Source of the DNA: a virus | DNA length: 20,896 nt | Virus record (IMG/VR): IMGVR_UViG_3300043787_000126 | Coordinates: 1-20,896 of that record | Strand: one strand, 5' to 3' | Shown here: positions 1 to 6,871 of the stretch, one piece after another | Position numbering within the stretch: the first letter of the stretch is position 1 | Layout: each line of letters begins with the position of its first letter | Position numbers and translations under genes: made by a program | Notes under the pieces: generated by a model | What the model was told of the DNA's origin: nothing | Databases searched by the model: none | Seen by the model: only the letters and a program-made list of their open reading frames with translations

Positions 1-2
1 CA

Positions 3-173
3 GCCTCAACGGCTCAGCCGAGTCTGCGCACTGGACAAACGGTGCGGCGCGGACATGTCCAGCTTAACCCCGCACAGCGCGAGGCGGCCGAGCTTAGCGG
101 CATGACCGATCGCGAGTACGCGGAGTCGTTCGAAGACGCTCGCACGAGCGGGAAACTGATAGGTTACCGATGA
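3..173 (+). CDS. C-terminal end of an unidentified phage protein (partial)
   Basis: An open frame enters from the left edge and reads 56 codons to a TGA at 171-173. It contains a coherent tail, with QLNPAQREAAELSGMTDREY followed by a short charged helix ending in GKLIGYR. Its stop overlaps the next start in an ATGA arrangement, which supports translation in this frame. C-terminal tails of this kind (an 'NPAQREAA..GMTD.EYA' helix pair) are common on proteins encoded just before phage capsid genes, such as scaffold or protease-like proteins. That assignment is only inference, because the defining part of the protein lies outside the window. Confidence 0.6.
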   Translation, partial: ASTAQPSLRTGQTVRRGHVQLNPAQREAAELSGMTDREYAESFEDARTSGKLIGYR

Positions 174-718
174 TCGATACCCCCAACGGCCGAAACGGCC
201 TCAAGGATACGGTGCGGAGCGCGGAAGAGGTCGCCGCCCATAAGCCCCAGATCGTCGACCACGAGGCGCGCGCGCGCGAGCGCATCGCTCAGTTTAGAGC
301 GGAGCATGGCGACGGTGACTTTAGCGAGGTCTATGTCGACAAGTGGTTTGCGCAAGCGCCGCCCGGTTGGACCTACGAGTGGAAGACCAACTCGGTCTGG
401 GGCAAGGAATACCCTCAATATGTCGCTTCGCTCCAACGCACGGGCTGGAGCCCTGTTCCCGCCCATCGCCACCGCGAGCTTCTTTATCCCGAGTATGACG
501 CTGAGAACGTCATCATTGATGGCATGCTTTTGGTCGAGCGGCCGAAGGAGTTGACAGACCGGGTCCGTCGGCAGGAAAATGCCCGCGCCATTGACGTGGT
601 GCGCAGTTCTGAACGTAAGCTCGCAGAGGCGCCAGCCGGTACAGCGCCTCGTACAGCCCACGCGGAAACAGTGCCCAGAGTTCGTGGCCACGTCGGCCCG
701 GTTAGCATCTCGGATTAG
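170..718 (+). CDS. Conserved phage head-module protein, function unknown
   Basis: This 182-aa protein starts at an ATG that overlaps the previous stop by 4 bp. The N-terminal third is charged and probably helical (DHEARARERIAQFRAEHG). The core carries PPGWTYEWKTNSVWGKEYP and TGWSPVPAHRHREL, then a short strand with GMLLVERPKEL and an Arg-rich helix. Proteins with the same GWTYEWK / TGWSPVP / GM.L.ERP pattern recur next to capsid genes in many tailed phages and are annotated as hypothetical. The C-terminal 40 residues look disordered. The position directly before the capsid genes suggests a virion or assembly role, but no specific function can be assigned. Confidence 0.8.
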   Translation: MIDTPNGRNGLKDTVRSAEEVAAHKPQIVDHEARARERIAQFRAEHGDGDFSEVYVDKWFAQAPPGWTYEWKTNSVWGKEYPQYVASLQRTGWSPVPAHRHRELLYPEYDAENVIIDGMLLVERPKELTDRVRRQENARAIDVVRSSERKLAEAPAGTAPRTAHAETVPRVRGHVGPVSISD

Positions 719-1011
719 CCTCCCACACGAGAACTAACGGATCGACAAAGACGGCGGCCCCTTGGCGCTCTTGGGGCCCGCCGACAACATTAACGGCACC
801 TCTCTTGACGACGGCGTCAACATAGCAGTACCAATCCGTCATCTGAGGGATCGGCGGGAGCCCCGACGCAGGTCGGGCGCATCGCAAGTGCGCTAGCACC
901 GTTCGGTCCTTCAGAGGCAATCCCTTGGCGCTCTTGGGCTTGCCACAATTCATGTCATCGACGGCGCTCGTTTGATGGCGAATCTTCCAACCCTCACGGG
1001 AGAAGTTCGTC
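719..1011 (+). other. Noncoding gap between two head-module genes
   Basis: The 293 bp between the stop at 718 and the start at 1012 contain no convincing + strand gene, although almost every other + strand junction in this window is only 0-55 bp. The gap contains a 17-bp direct repeat (759-775 and 922-938) and a possible hairpin with arms GGCCCC (756-761) and GGGGCC (773-778). A minus-strand open frame of 106 codons (702-1022) spans the gap. It has no recognisable domain and no clear ribosome-binding site, so I do not call it a gene. I saw no good sigma70-like promoter by eye. Confidence 0.6.
759..938. repeat. 17-bp direct repeat pair, 163 bp apart
   Basis: CCCTTGGCGCTCTTGGG occurs at 759-775 and again, identically, at 922-938, both inside the noncoding gap before the capsid-associated gene. 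The copies would fall in different frames of the only long open frame there, so the repeat is at DNA level and not a protein repeat. The first copy lies within a potential GGCCCC/GGGGCC hairpin. It could be a protein-binding site, the scar of a lost gene or a recombination repeat; the sequence does not decide. Confidence 0.8.
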
Positions 1012-1653
1012 ATGCCGAACACCTTTGCGCCCTTTGGTTTCGCTGAGTCGCACCGCCTCGGCGCCGCGCCCGACTATCAGATCTCCAAGCGCTACATTAA
1101 CCCGGCCAACGCCAACCCGATCTATTTCGGCGATCCCGTCGCGATGATTCCTGGGTCTGGCTACATCTCCCAGGCGCTCCCAGGCGCGGCTCCAAACCAG
1201 GGCCAGATCGCGGGCGTTTTCATCGGCTGCGAATACATGTCGCGGTCGTCGCGGAAGCCCTTCTGGAGCCCCTGGTGGTCGGGTTCGACCGGCGACGTTG
1301 TGACCTCGGGCACCGGCTTCGACGTCGGCGCCAAGATAGTCGACGATCCTCTCCTGGTGTTCCGGGTCCAGGCCAATGGCCAGTTGAACCTGGGCATGAT
1401 CGGCAACAACGCCACTTTCGCCTATGGCATTGGCGGCAATCCGCCCGCGAATCAGATGAGCGGCGTCAGCAACGCCTGCCTCGACGTCGTCACGCCGCCG
1501 ACCGGCCTTGGCCCCCCATACCTCCCCTTCCGCATCGTCGACCTCATCCGCGACCCGCCGGGGGTCAACGGGACTGACATCACCTCGCCGTTTGGCTGGG
1601 CCTTCGTGACCTTCAACAACCAGGATTACAAAGTCCTGACAGGTCACGGTTAA
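1012..1653 (+). CDS. Capsid-associated virion protein (decoration/minor head type)
   Basis: This 213-aa protein has an ATG preceded by GGGAGAAG at good spacing. The opening NTFAPFGFAESHRLGAAPDY, then YFGDPV, a central GVFIGCEYMS with WSPWWSG, a DDPLLVFRVQANG segment, PFRIVDL, and a terminal FNNQDYKVLTG match a widely distributed phage family encoded immediately before the major capsid gene. Members are small beta-rich proteins usually annotated as head or structural proteins. Its place directly upstream of the capsid protein supports a decoration or capsid-stabilising role on the virion. The exact role is inferred from position and family resemblance. Confidence 0.8.
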   Translation: MPNTFAPFGFAESHRLGAAPDYQISKRYINPANANPIYFGDPVAMIPGSGYISQALPGAAPNQGQIAGVFIGCEYMSRSSRKPFWSPWWSGSTGDVVTSGTGFDVGAKIVDDPLLVFRVQANGQLNLGMIGNNATFAYGIGGNPPANQMSGVSNACLDVVTPPTGLGPPYLPFRIVDLIRDPPGVNGTDITSPFGWAFVTFNNQDYKVLTGHG

Positions 1654-1670
1654 TAGCAGGAGATTGACCG

Positions 1671-2585
1671 ATGGCAGTCAGCGTAAGCGCGGCCTATGAC
1701 CTGCTGTTTCCAGGGCTAAGAAAGGTCGCTGGGGAATACAAGGATCTCGACCGGATCTATCCGAAGATCTTTCAGGTCGACAAATCCTACATGGCTGTCG
1801 AGCGCACCGCTTCGATGCGCTTCATGGGCCTCGCGGCGCTGAAGGGTGAAGGCGCGCCGACCGTCTTCGACAATCAGGCGGGCGAACGGTACATTTACAA
1901 TCAGTACCACAAAGAGGTCGGGCTCGGGTACGCCTTCACCCGACGCATGGTCGACGACAACCTGTACAAGAGGCAATGGCGCCCTTCCAACCTTGGTCTG
2001 CAGAAAAGCTTCAACCAGACCAAGGAGATCTATGGCGCGAATCTCCTCAACACCGCGACCACTTACGACCCGTCAGTGCTTGGCGACCAGCAGCCGCTGT
2101 GCTCGCTCAACCATCCGATCGATGGCGCGGTGGTGCCAAACAGGTTCCAACTCGACATGGATCTCAACGAGGCCTCGCTGCTCAACGCGCAGGCCTCGAT
2201 TCGCGGCTTGTTCAGAGATAACGCCGGTCTGCGCATGCAGGCCAGGGCGCGCCGCCTGATCGTCCCGATCGCGCAGGAACCGATCGCGATTCGCCTCCTC
2301 AAGACCGTCTTGCGGCCTGGGACGTCTGACAACGACGTCAACGCAATCCTGGAGACGAGCGGCGGTGTGCCAGACGGTTTCCTGGTCCACGATTATCTGT
2401 CGTCGCCGACAGCTTGGTTCATCTTAACGGACCAAGAAGGCCTGCTCTATCTGCAGCGCATCGCCTTCGAAATGTCGATGCAAGTCGACTTCACGACCGA
2501 CAACCTTCTTGTGAAGGGCTACGAAAGATACAGCTTCGGCTTCTTCGACTGGAGAGCGGTCTGGGGAAGCTTCCCGACGCAATAG
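1671..2585 (+). CDS. Major capsid protein, Mu gpT-like / HK97-fold
   Basis: The protein is 304 aa, with an ATG preceded by GCAGGAGA. The N-terminal half has YHKEVGLGYAFTRRMVDDN and a helix ending in KEIYGANLLNTA. The middle has the DQQPLCSLNHP stretch, comparable to the 'G..LFS..HP' segment of gpT-like head subunits, followed by a long helix (NAQASIRGLFRD) and a strand carrying LIVPIAQEPIAIRLLKT. The C-terminus has AWFILTDQEGLLYLQR and ends with YERYSFGFFDWRAVWGS, the terminal strand pattern typical of HK97-type shells. The length of about 300 aa fits the gpT family. It would form the icosahedral shell and lies between the capsid-associated protein and another structural gene. Confidence 0.88.
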   Translation: MAVSVSAAYDLLFPGLRKVAGEYKDLDRIYPKIFQVDKSYMAVERTASMRFMGLAALKGEGAPTVFDNQAGERYIYNQYHKEVGLGYAFTRRMVDDNLYKRQWRPSNLGLQKSFNQTKEIYGANLLNTATTYDPSVLGDQQPLCSLNHPIDGAVVPNRFQLDMDLNEASLLNAQASIRGLFRDNAGLRMQARARRLIVPIAQEPIAIRLLKTVLRPGTSDNDVNAILETSGGVPDGFLVHDYLSSPTAWFILTDQEGLLYLQRIAFEMSMQVDFTTDNLLVKGYERYSFGFFDWRAVWGSFPTQ

Positions 2586-2620
2586 ACCGTGTGAGGCTGA
2601 CGAGCGACTGAGGAAGACTT

Positions 2621-3844
2621 ATGGCCAAGTCGACATTCACTGGCCCGCTTATGTCCCTCGGCGGCCTAGCCGGGGGCGTTGGCGGAAGCACGCCACGGGA
2701 ATACTCGGACGAGATCGGCCCCTCGATCTTCTGGGGCGGCATGGCGATTCCCGCCACCGGCTCGGTGTCGAGCAAGGACCAATTTGGCGCAGGCTCGATC
2801 GCGGCGGTGTTCGGGGCCTTCCCGATCCGCACCCTCAATGCCACGCCCGCCCCAGGCGTCGGTCTGCTGACGGTGCCTGCATTTGCAATCGCGGGCGTGC
2901 CCCAACCGAACATCGTCGCCTATGCGCCTGGACGGGCGCCGGGAACTCCCGCCGTGATCAGCGGGATCGCCTACCTGAACGGCGTCGGCTTGGACATGGG
3001 GCTCGACGCCGCCGTTTTCGCCACTACGGGCATTGCGACGCTGGCGGTTCCCGCCAATGCGTGGCGCTACCGGGCCGGCCAATGGATTGGCCTCCTCAAT
3101 GGCGGCCCTGGCGGCGCCACGCAGATGTCGCAGATCACAGCGATCAACGCCCTGACCGGCGTGCTTACGCTGAGCCCCGCTCCTGCGGTGAACAGCACGG
3201 GCCAGATTGCCCTCACCAACCGCTTCAACCCCAACGCCTACGGCGCGAGCGGGCCGCCGAGTTCACTGGCCAAATTGGCGTCGAGCGGCTCGGCGCGCAT
3301 CCTCATTCCCGAGATCGGCAGCGCGCGTGGCGTTGGCGTCACGGGCATTGTTGGCTCGTCCGGTGGATCGGTCCTCATCCAGGGCATCGACGTCTTCGGC
3401 TCGCCGCAGAGCGAGATGATCGTACGACCCGCAGGCATCGGCACGACCTGGGGCCGGAAGACCTATTCGATCTTCGTTTCGGCGACGCCGCAGTTCAGCG
3501 ACAACACCAACTATTCGGTGGTGACGTCCGATCTGATCGGCCTGCCGCTTTCGGTCCTGTCGGCCGACAGCCTCGTCGATGTCGCGTTCGGCGGCGTGCC
3601 AGCGATTGCCGGCACAGACTTGACCATCGTCCCGGCTGATCTGACCAACCCGGCGACGACGACCACGGGTGACCCGCGTGGCGCCATCCAGGTGAGCGCC
3701 AACGGCCCAGCGGCGGCGCCTGGAACGCCTCTCGTCCTTGACGGCGCGACCGTGCTAACGGTCGACCAGAGGCTCAATCCGCTGCAAGTGGCGCTCGCCA
3801 CCGCAACCAACCCTGGAGCGCTGCTCGGCGTTGCGCCGGCTTAG
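2621..3844 (+). CDS. Virion structural protein, 407 aa
   Basis: The ATG at 2621 follows GAGGAAG. The protein is rich in Gly, Ala, Ser and Thr, with no charged helices, consistent with beta-structure. It opens with STFTGPLMSLGGLAGGVGG, the style of other phage head proteins that start by naming a 'FTGP' segment. A conserved-looking region lies around residues 235-310 (SGGSVLIQGIDVFGSPQSE, then RKTYSIFVSATPQFSDNTNY). This resembles a recurrent phage structural motif of the type 'GYDVYG.P..E.I ... GKKAFKYI.SVTP.F.D..NYSVGT'. It is encoded directly after the major capsid gene, so a head or head-completion component is likely. The precise role is unknown. Confidence 0.75.
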   Translation: MAKSTFTGPLMSLGGLAGGVGGSTPREYSDEIGPSIFWGGMAIPATGSVSSKDQFGAGSIAAVFGAFPIRTLNATPAPGVGLLTVPAFAIAGVPQPNIVAYAPGRAPGTPAVISGIAYLNGVGLDMGLDAAVFATTGIATLAVPANAWRYRAGQWIGLLNGGPGGATQMSQITAINALTGVLTLSPAPAVNSTGQIALTNRFNPNAYGASGPPSSLAKLASSGSARILIPEIGSARGVGVTGIVGSSGGSVLIQGIDVFGSPQSEMIVRPAGIGTTWGRKTYSIFVSATPQFSDNTNYSVVTSDLIGLPLSVLSADSLVDVAFGGVPAIAGTDLTIVPADLTNPATTTTGDPRGAIQVSANGPAAAPGTPLVLDGATVLTVDQRLNPLQVALATATNPGALLGVAPA

Positions 3845-3853
3845 GAGGTTTCC

Positions 3854-4246
3854 ATGCGAGGCGAATCAGATCGCGAGTGCAGGGCCAAGGGCGGCGTCGT
3901 CTTCGCCGGCAAGGGCTCCAAACCGCTTAAGGCATTCCATAGCACCGCGCCGTCGACTGGAACCCCGGATGCGAGCCTGAAGCGCGGCGCGGGCCCCCTG
4001 TTCCGCAAGCGCGGCGGCCGACTGCCCGAGGCCTTCAAGGAACATGAAGGCGACCCCGAAGAGGGGCGAGACGACAAGGCGACAGGCGGCGCGATTTCCG
4101 GCGCGGGCACCAAGCCGAGCATGGGACGTGCGGGGCGGAAGAGTGGCGGCGGCGTGGGCGCCGATCTCAAGCCGTTGACGCATCCAGGAACGCCGAGGAA
4201 GCCGCCGGGAAGGAAGCTTATGGGTGAGTCGGAGCGGACCCCTTAG
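3854..4246 (+). CDS. Small basic Gly-rich protein of the head module
   Basis: This 130-aa protein has a strong AGGAGG ribosome-binding site just upstream, starting at the stop of the preceding gene. It is very low in hydrophobic residues and rich in Gly, Lys, Arg and Pro, so it is probably intrinsically disordered. Patches such as LFRKRGGRLPEAFKEHEGD and GRAGRKSGGGVG recur in many small phage proteins placed after capsid genes. A DNA- or capsid-lumen-binding role would fit the charge, but that is speculation. No known domain is recognised. Confidence 0.65.
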   Translation: MRGESDRECRAKGGVVFAGKGSKPLKAFHSTAPSTGTPDASLKRGAGPLFRKRGGRLPEAFKEHEGDPEEGRDDKATGGAISGAGTKPSMGRAGRKSGGGVGADLKPLTHPGTPRKPPGRKLMGESERTP

Positions 4247-4255
4247 ACTCGCATT

Positions 4256-4276
4256 CCCCTCCTCAAAACTGAGGGG
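4256..4276. other. Short hairpin after the head module
   Basis: Arms CCCCTC (4256-4261) and GAGGGG (4271-4276) can pair. An alternative fold pairs CCTCA (4261-4265) with TGAGG (4270-4274) around an AAAC loop. It starts 10 bp after the stop of the small basic protein and lies just before a second, stronger hairpin. No T-tract follows, so termination is uncertain. Confidence 0.4.
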
Positions 4277-4298
4277 TCCGGTCGTCGAACCTAAAAGG

Positions 4299-4328
4299 CG
4301 CCGCCGCTTCTGCCAAGGGGCGGCGGCG
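4299..4328 (+). terminator. GC-rich hairpin between head and connector modules
   Basis: A perfect 9-bp stem, CGCCGCCGC (4299-4307) with GCGGCGGCG (4320-4328), closes a 12-nt loop. It is followed by ATTTCGTT, which is only weakly T-rich. The position in the 104-bp gap between the head and connector genes would suit a partial terminator, an attenuator or an mRNA processing site. There is no good promoter by eye downstream, so read-through to the next genes is expected. Confidence 0.4.
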
Positions 4329-4350
4329 ATTTCGTTAGTGAGGGTCTGCG

Positions 4351-4707
4351 ATGCGACCGATTACTCGGATTGTTGGGCCGAACGCCACGCCCCTCCCGTT
4401 CGCCAGCCCTCCGATCCGGCTTGATGAGTGGGCCGACGCCCCGCTCGGGATTCAGGTCGCCGTGAACGGCGTCGCCACGTACACCGTTGAGCATTCGTTC
4501 GACGAAGGGCCCGACAGCCTCGTCAGTCCCCTGCCGATCGCGCAGATGCTTTGGCGCACCGATTTGGTGCCCCTAGGCGCGGTCGGTGGAGCCTTGCCGA
4601 TAACTTTCTCGATGGCGACCGCGCCCATCTGGATGCGCCTTGTCGTGAACACCGGCGTGGGACAAGTGCGCATGATTGTAACGCAGTACAATGTTTCTGA
4701 GGGGTAA
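4351..4707 (+). CDS. Small virion protein, first of a tandem paralogous pair
   Basis: The protein is 118 aa, with an ATG preceded by GTGAGGGT. The core segment YTVEHSFDEGPDSLVSPLP, then IAQMLWRTDLVPLGA, and a C-terminal strand pair (IWMRLVVNTGVGQVRMIVTQ) align almost end to end with the next gene. The family pattern ('Y.VEHTFDD...W...RLTV..GTG..T..VLQ') is widespread in phage structural operons and usually annotated as hypothetical or virion protein. A small all-beta fold is likely. The stop at 4705-4707 is 2 bp before the next start, so the pair should be co-translated. Confidence 0.75.
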   Translation: MRPITRIVGPNATPLPFASPPIRLDEWADAPLGIQVAVNGVATYTVEHSFDEGPDSLVSPLPIAQMLWRTDLVPLGAVGGALPITFSMATAPIWMRLVVNTGVGQVRMIVTQYNVSEG

Positions 4708-4709
4708 GG

Positions 4710-5132
4710 ATGCGTGCGATCACCGCCACCGCGACCCCGGCTAACAACACGGTGCTCGTCCGCATGGACGACTACGCGACCGCTGTGGTTGGCGTGGCGA
4801 TCGCCCCCTCGGGCGGCGGCCAGTTCATTCTCGACTACTCCTTCGAAGACCCCAACGATCTGGTCAGCCCGGTGCCGCTCGCGCAGATGACTTGGGACCG
4901 CTCGCTTCTGCCTGCGGGCGCGCAAATGGGAACTGCGCCTATCAGTTTTCAGATGATGGCGTGCCCGCTCTATTTCCGGCTCACCTTGGGGCTCGGCGTC
5001 GGCTCGGTGCGCGGGACGTTCCTGCAAGTTGGCGAGCACAGCCATTCGAACATCAGCCAGGGGCCTTTCGCGCCGCCTCGGGTCGCGGGTGAGGGCTCCC
5101 CAGGCTCGAATTACGGGGCGATGGTGAAGTAG
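4710..5132 (+). CDS. Small virion protein, second of a tandem paralogous pair
   Basis: This 140-aa protein has an ATG preceded by TGAGGGGTAAGG. Residues of about 38-105 (YSFEDPNDLVSPVPLAQMTW, then PISFQMMACPLYFRLTLGLG) repeat the plan of the preceding gene, clearly a duplication that has diverged. It differs by a C-terminal extension of about 35 residues, Gly/Pro/Ser-rich with HSHSN. The stop at 5130-5132 abuts the ATG of the next gene. A virion role next to the connector is likely by position. No specific activity can be inferred. Confidence 0.75.
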   Translation: MRAITATATPANNTVLVRMDDYATAVVGVAIAPSGGGQFILDYSFEDPNDLVSPVPLAQMTWDRSLLPAGAQMGTAPISFQMMACPLYFRLTLGLGVGSVRGTFLQVGEHSHSNISQGPFAPPRVAGEGSPGSNYGAMVK

Positions 5133-5858
5133 ATGGCTGACCTCAACCTCACCGAGACCTTCGACTTCGCGCCGTCCATCGGCGAGTGCGTCCTCAACGG
5201 CTTGAGCCGCATCCAAATTCGCGGCCCGATGGTGAAGACGGCGATGCTGCAGATGGCGGTGCAAGAGGCCAACCTGATGCAGGTCGAGTGGAGCAATCTC
5301 CAGGGCCCCAATCTGTGGGTGGTCGATGCGCAGGAGGTCTGGACCAGACCCGGCTATGCGACCTATGCCGTCGATCCGACGACGATCGCCGTCCTGGAGG
5401 TGACCCTCGGCTGGGGCGAGGGAGGCCCCATAGAAGGCTTGCAGGAGCACGGGCCGCAGGAGACTGACCTTCTCCTCACCTCGATCTCCAGAGGCCAGTA
5501 CATGGCCTATCCCAACAAGCAGATGCCTGGGCGGCCGACCGTCTACTGGTACGACATCCTGATCGAGCCGACCCTCACCCTGTGGCCTGTGCCCGACACA
5601 GCCTACAGGCTGCGCTTCACCCGCTTCCGGCGGCAGATGGACGCCTCGATGCGCAACGCCGCGAACTTTGAGGCGCCCTATCGCTTCTTGGATGCAGCGT
5701 GCGCCGGTCTCGCCGCCCGCTTGGCTGTGCACTATGCGCCCGCATTAGAGAAGGCGCGTCAGGCTCAATACGAGCGCGCTATTCAGCTTGCGATGAAGAG
5801 GGACACTGAGAACTCTCCGATATTCATTTCACCAATGTTGGAGTTCTACTCACCGTAG
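5133..5858 (+). CDS. Connector/adaptor-like head-tail joining protein
   Basis: This 241-aa protein starts immediately after the previous stop. The N-terminus is helical (KTAMLQMAVQEANLMQVEWS), followed by a beta stretch with NLWVVDAQEVWTRPGYATY. Next come ISRGQYMAYPNKQMPGRPT and a strand block with PTLTLWPVPDTAYRLRFTRF. The C-terminal helix has FRFLDAACAGLAARLAVHYA and then an ERAIQLAMKRD helix. This order (GRPT.Y..D / PTLTLWPVPD / AGLAARLA) is characteristic of phage connector, adaptor or tail-completion proteins that sit under the portal in podoviruses. I infer a neck ring component. The last 13 bp overlap the 3' end of the convergent HNH gene. Confidence 0.7.
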   Translation: MADLNLTETFDFAPSIGECVLNGLSRIQIRGPMVKTAMLQMAVQEANLMQVEWSNLQGPNLWVVDAQEVWTRPGYATYAVDPTTIAVLEVTLGWGEGGPIEGLQEHGPQETDLLLTSISRGQYMAYPNKQMPGRPTVYWYDILIEPTLTLWPVPDTAYRLRFTRFRRQMDASMRNAANFEAPYRFLDAACAGLAARLAVHYAPALEKARQAQYERAIQLAMKRDTENSPIFISPMLEFYSP

Positions 5859-6373
5859 CGGATGGAAGAGGGATGGTATTGTGCTTTAGCGCGCAAGTAG
5901 GCCTGATGGGCCTCTTCTTCGGTATCGAAACTGCCGAGATGGATAGTCTTGCGGTTGAGCAAAATTCTCGCGGCCCACTTGTTGCGCTTGCGCGAATAGC
6001 CTCGTGGGCTTTTGCGGTTGTGCTGGTTCTCGGTGGGCGTGGCCTCGCGCAAATTGCTGAGATGGGTGTTGGCAGGATCGTGGTCCCAGTGGTCAATCTC
6101 GTGGGGCGGCCAGCGGCCTTTCGCGAGCGCCCAGGCGATGCGGTGAACGAAGATGCCGTAAAGCCTGCCCTGATACCTGATCCTGGCTCTCGGATATCCG
6201 TTCGGGCTGTAGGTGACGGGTTGACCCGCGCGCAGCGCGTTGAAGATGTTCCAGCCGCGCGTTGTGGCGAAGTGCTCACGCGGCCTCGCCTTCCATCGTA
6301 CGACCCCGGTTTCCTGGTCGTAGTCGAAGCACTCGCGCAGGAACGGAATCGGGATCAGAATATCGATAGCCAT
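5846..6373 (-). CDS. HNH homing endonuclease with C-terminal AP2 domain
   Basis: This 175-aa protein is encoded on the minus strand. I chose the ATG at 6373 because GGAGG (complement of 6381-6385) precedes it at 7-nt spacing, whereas the upstream open frame is unrelated in character. Residues 1-75 hold a short beta region. His77 lies in VHRIAWALAKG, and the HNH core is IDHWDHDPANTHLSNLREAT (Asp94, His95, Asn107) followed by ENQHN. Residues of about 124-166 form an AP2-like DNA-binding domain (KWAARILLNRKTIHLGSFDT, EEAHQAY). Free-standing HNH-AP2 proteins are mobile endonucleases that copy themselves into cognate sites. The gene is antisense to the structural operon, and its 3' end overlaps the connector gene by 13 bp. 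Confidence 0.9.
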   Translation of the reverse strand: MAIDILIPIPFLRECFDYDQETGVVRWKARPREHFATTRGWNIFNALRAGQPVTYSPNGYPRARIRYQGRLYGIFVHRIAWALAKGRWPPHEIDHWDHDPANTHLSNLREATPTENQHNRKSPRGYSRKRNKWAARILLNRKTIHLGSFDTEEEAHQAYLRAKAQYHPSSIRYGE

Positions 6374-6457
6374 GGGCGCGCCTCCAGCACGTCGTTGGTC
6401 AGAGCCGGGGGTGCGTTTCCAGCGCGCCTTCGGCTCGCTTGTTTGTAGGAGGCTCCC

Positions 6458-6871
6458 ATGGGGTGGGCAAGCCAAAGCGGGAGGGCCATTACCAACCCCG
6501 AATCGCCTCGGGCGTTTGCCGTTTGCGATCGTTGCGGGATATGGTATAACCACAATAAATTAAAGTGGGATAGGCAGTGGCAGGGCACGATGATCGTGAA
6601 CCTGGGCTTCCTCGTTTGTCAGCAATGTTTGGACACGCCGAACCCCCAGCTTAAAGCGCGGTTGCTTGGGCCCGACCCAGTCCCGATCGCCAACCCTCGC
6701 CCAGAATTGTATCGCTATCCGATCAACGTCCGCGACGTCGGCGTGCAGACGGTTCACGTCCAGCCGCTCCGACCGACCGCGCCGCCGCCGCCTCGAAAGG
6801 GGCCGCTCGGAACCGAGCGCGATCCCGAGCGCAACTATCCGGCGGGCGTGCCGATGGAGATAGAACCGTGA
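6458..6871 (+). CDS. Four-cysteine zinc-ribbon phage protein
   Basis: This 137-aa protein has a strong TAGGAGG site 7 nt before its ATG. Cys23 and Cys26 (FAVCDRCGIWYNHNKLKW) and Cys54 and Cys57 (FLVCQQCLDTPNPQL) form a two-knuckle zinc ribbon. The rest is Pro-rich (PVPIANPRPELYRYP, PTAPPPPRKGPLG). The arrangement CDRCG.WYNH ... LVC..CLD.PQ matches a conserved phage protein found near connector and fibre genes, whose function is unknown. Its stop overlaps the GTG start of the giant fibre gene by 3 bp, so the two are translationally coupled. A structural or assembly-factor role is inferred from context. Confidence 0.78.
   Translation: MGWASQSGRAITNPESPRAFAVCDRCGIWYNHNKLKWDRQWQGTMIVNLGFLVCQQCLDTPNPQLKARLLGPDPVPIANPRPELYRYPINVRDVGVQTVHVQPLRPTAPPPPRKGPLGTERDPERNYPAGVPMEIEP

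Noticed and set aside
805-833. Possible sigma70 promoter with TTGACG at 805-810
   Set aside because: No acceptable -10 hexamer lies at 16-18 bp spacing, so the match to the -35 box alone is not meaningful.
702-1022. 106-codon minus-strand open frame over the noncoding gap
   Set aside because: No ribosome-binding site or domain was seen. It extends into both neighbouring genes. It cannot be fully excluded, so it is mentioned in the gap entry.
4452-5732. 426-codon open frame on the minus strand
   Set aside because: It lies antisense to three genes with recognisable family patterns, has His/Arg-rich translation typical of the shadow of a GC-rich gene, and shows no domain.
5873-6448. 191-codon + strand open frame opposite the first HNH gene
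   Set aside because: It is the complement of a clear HNH-AP2 gene and has no domain of its own.
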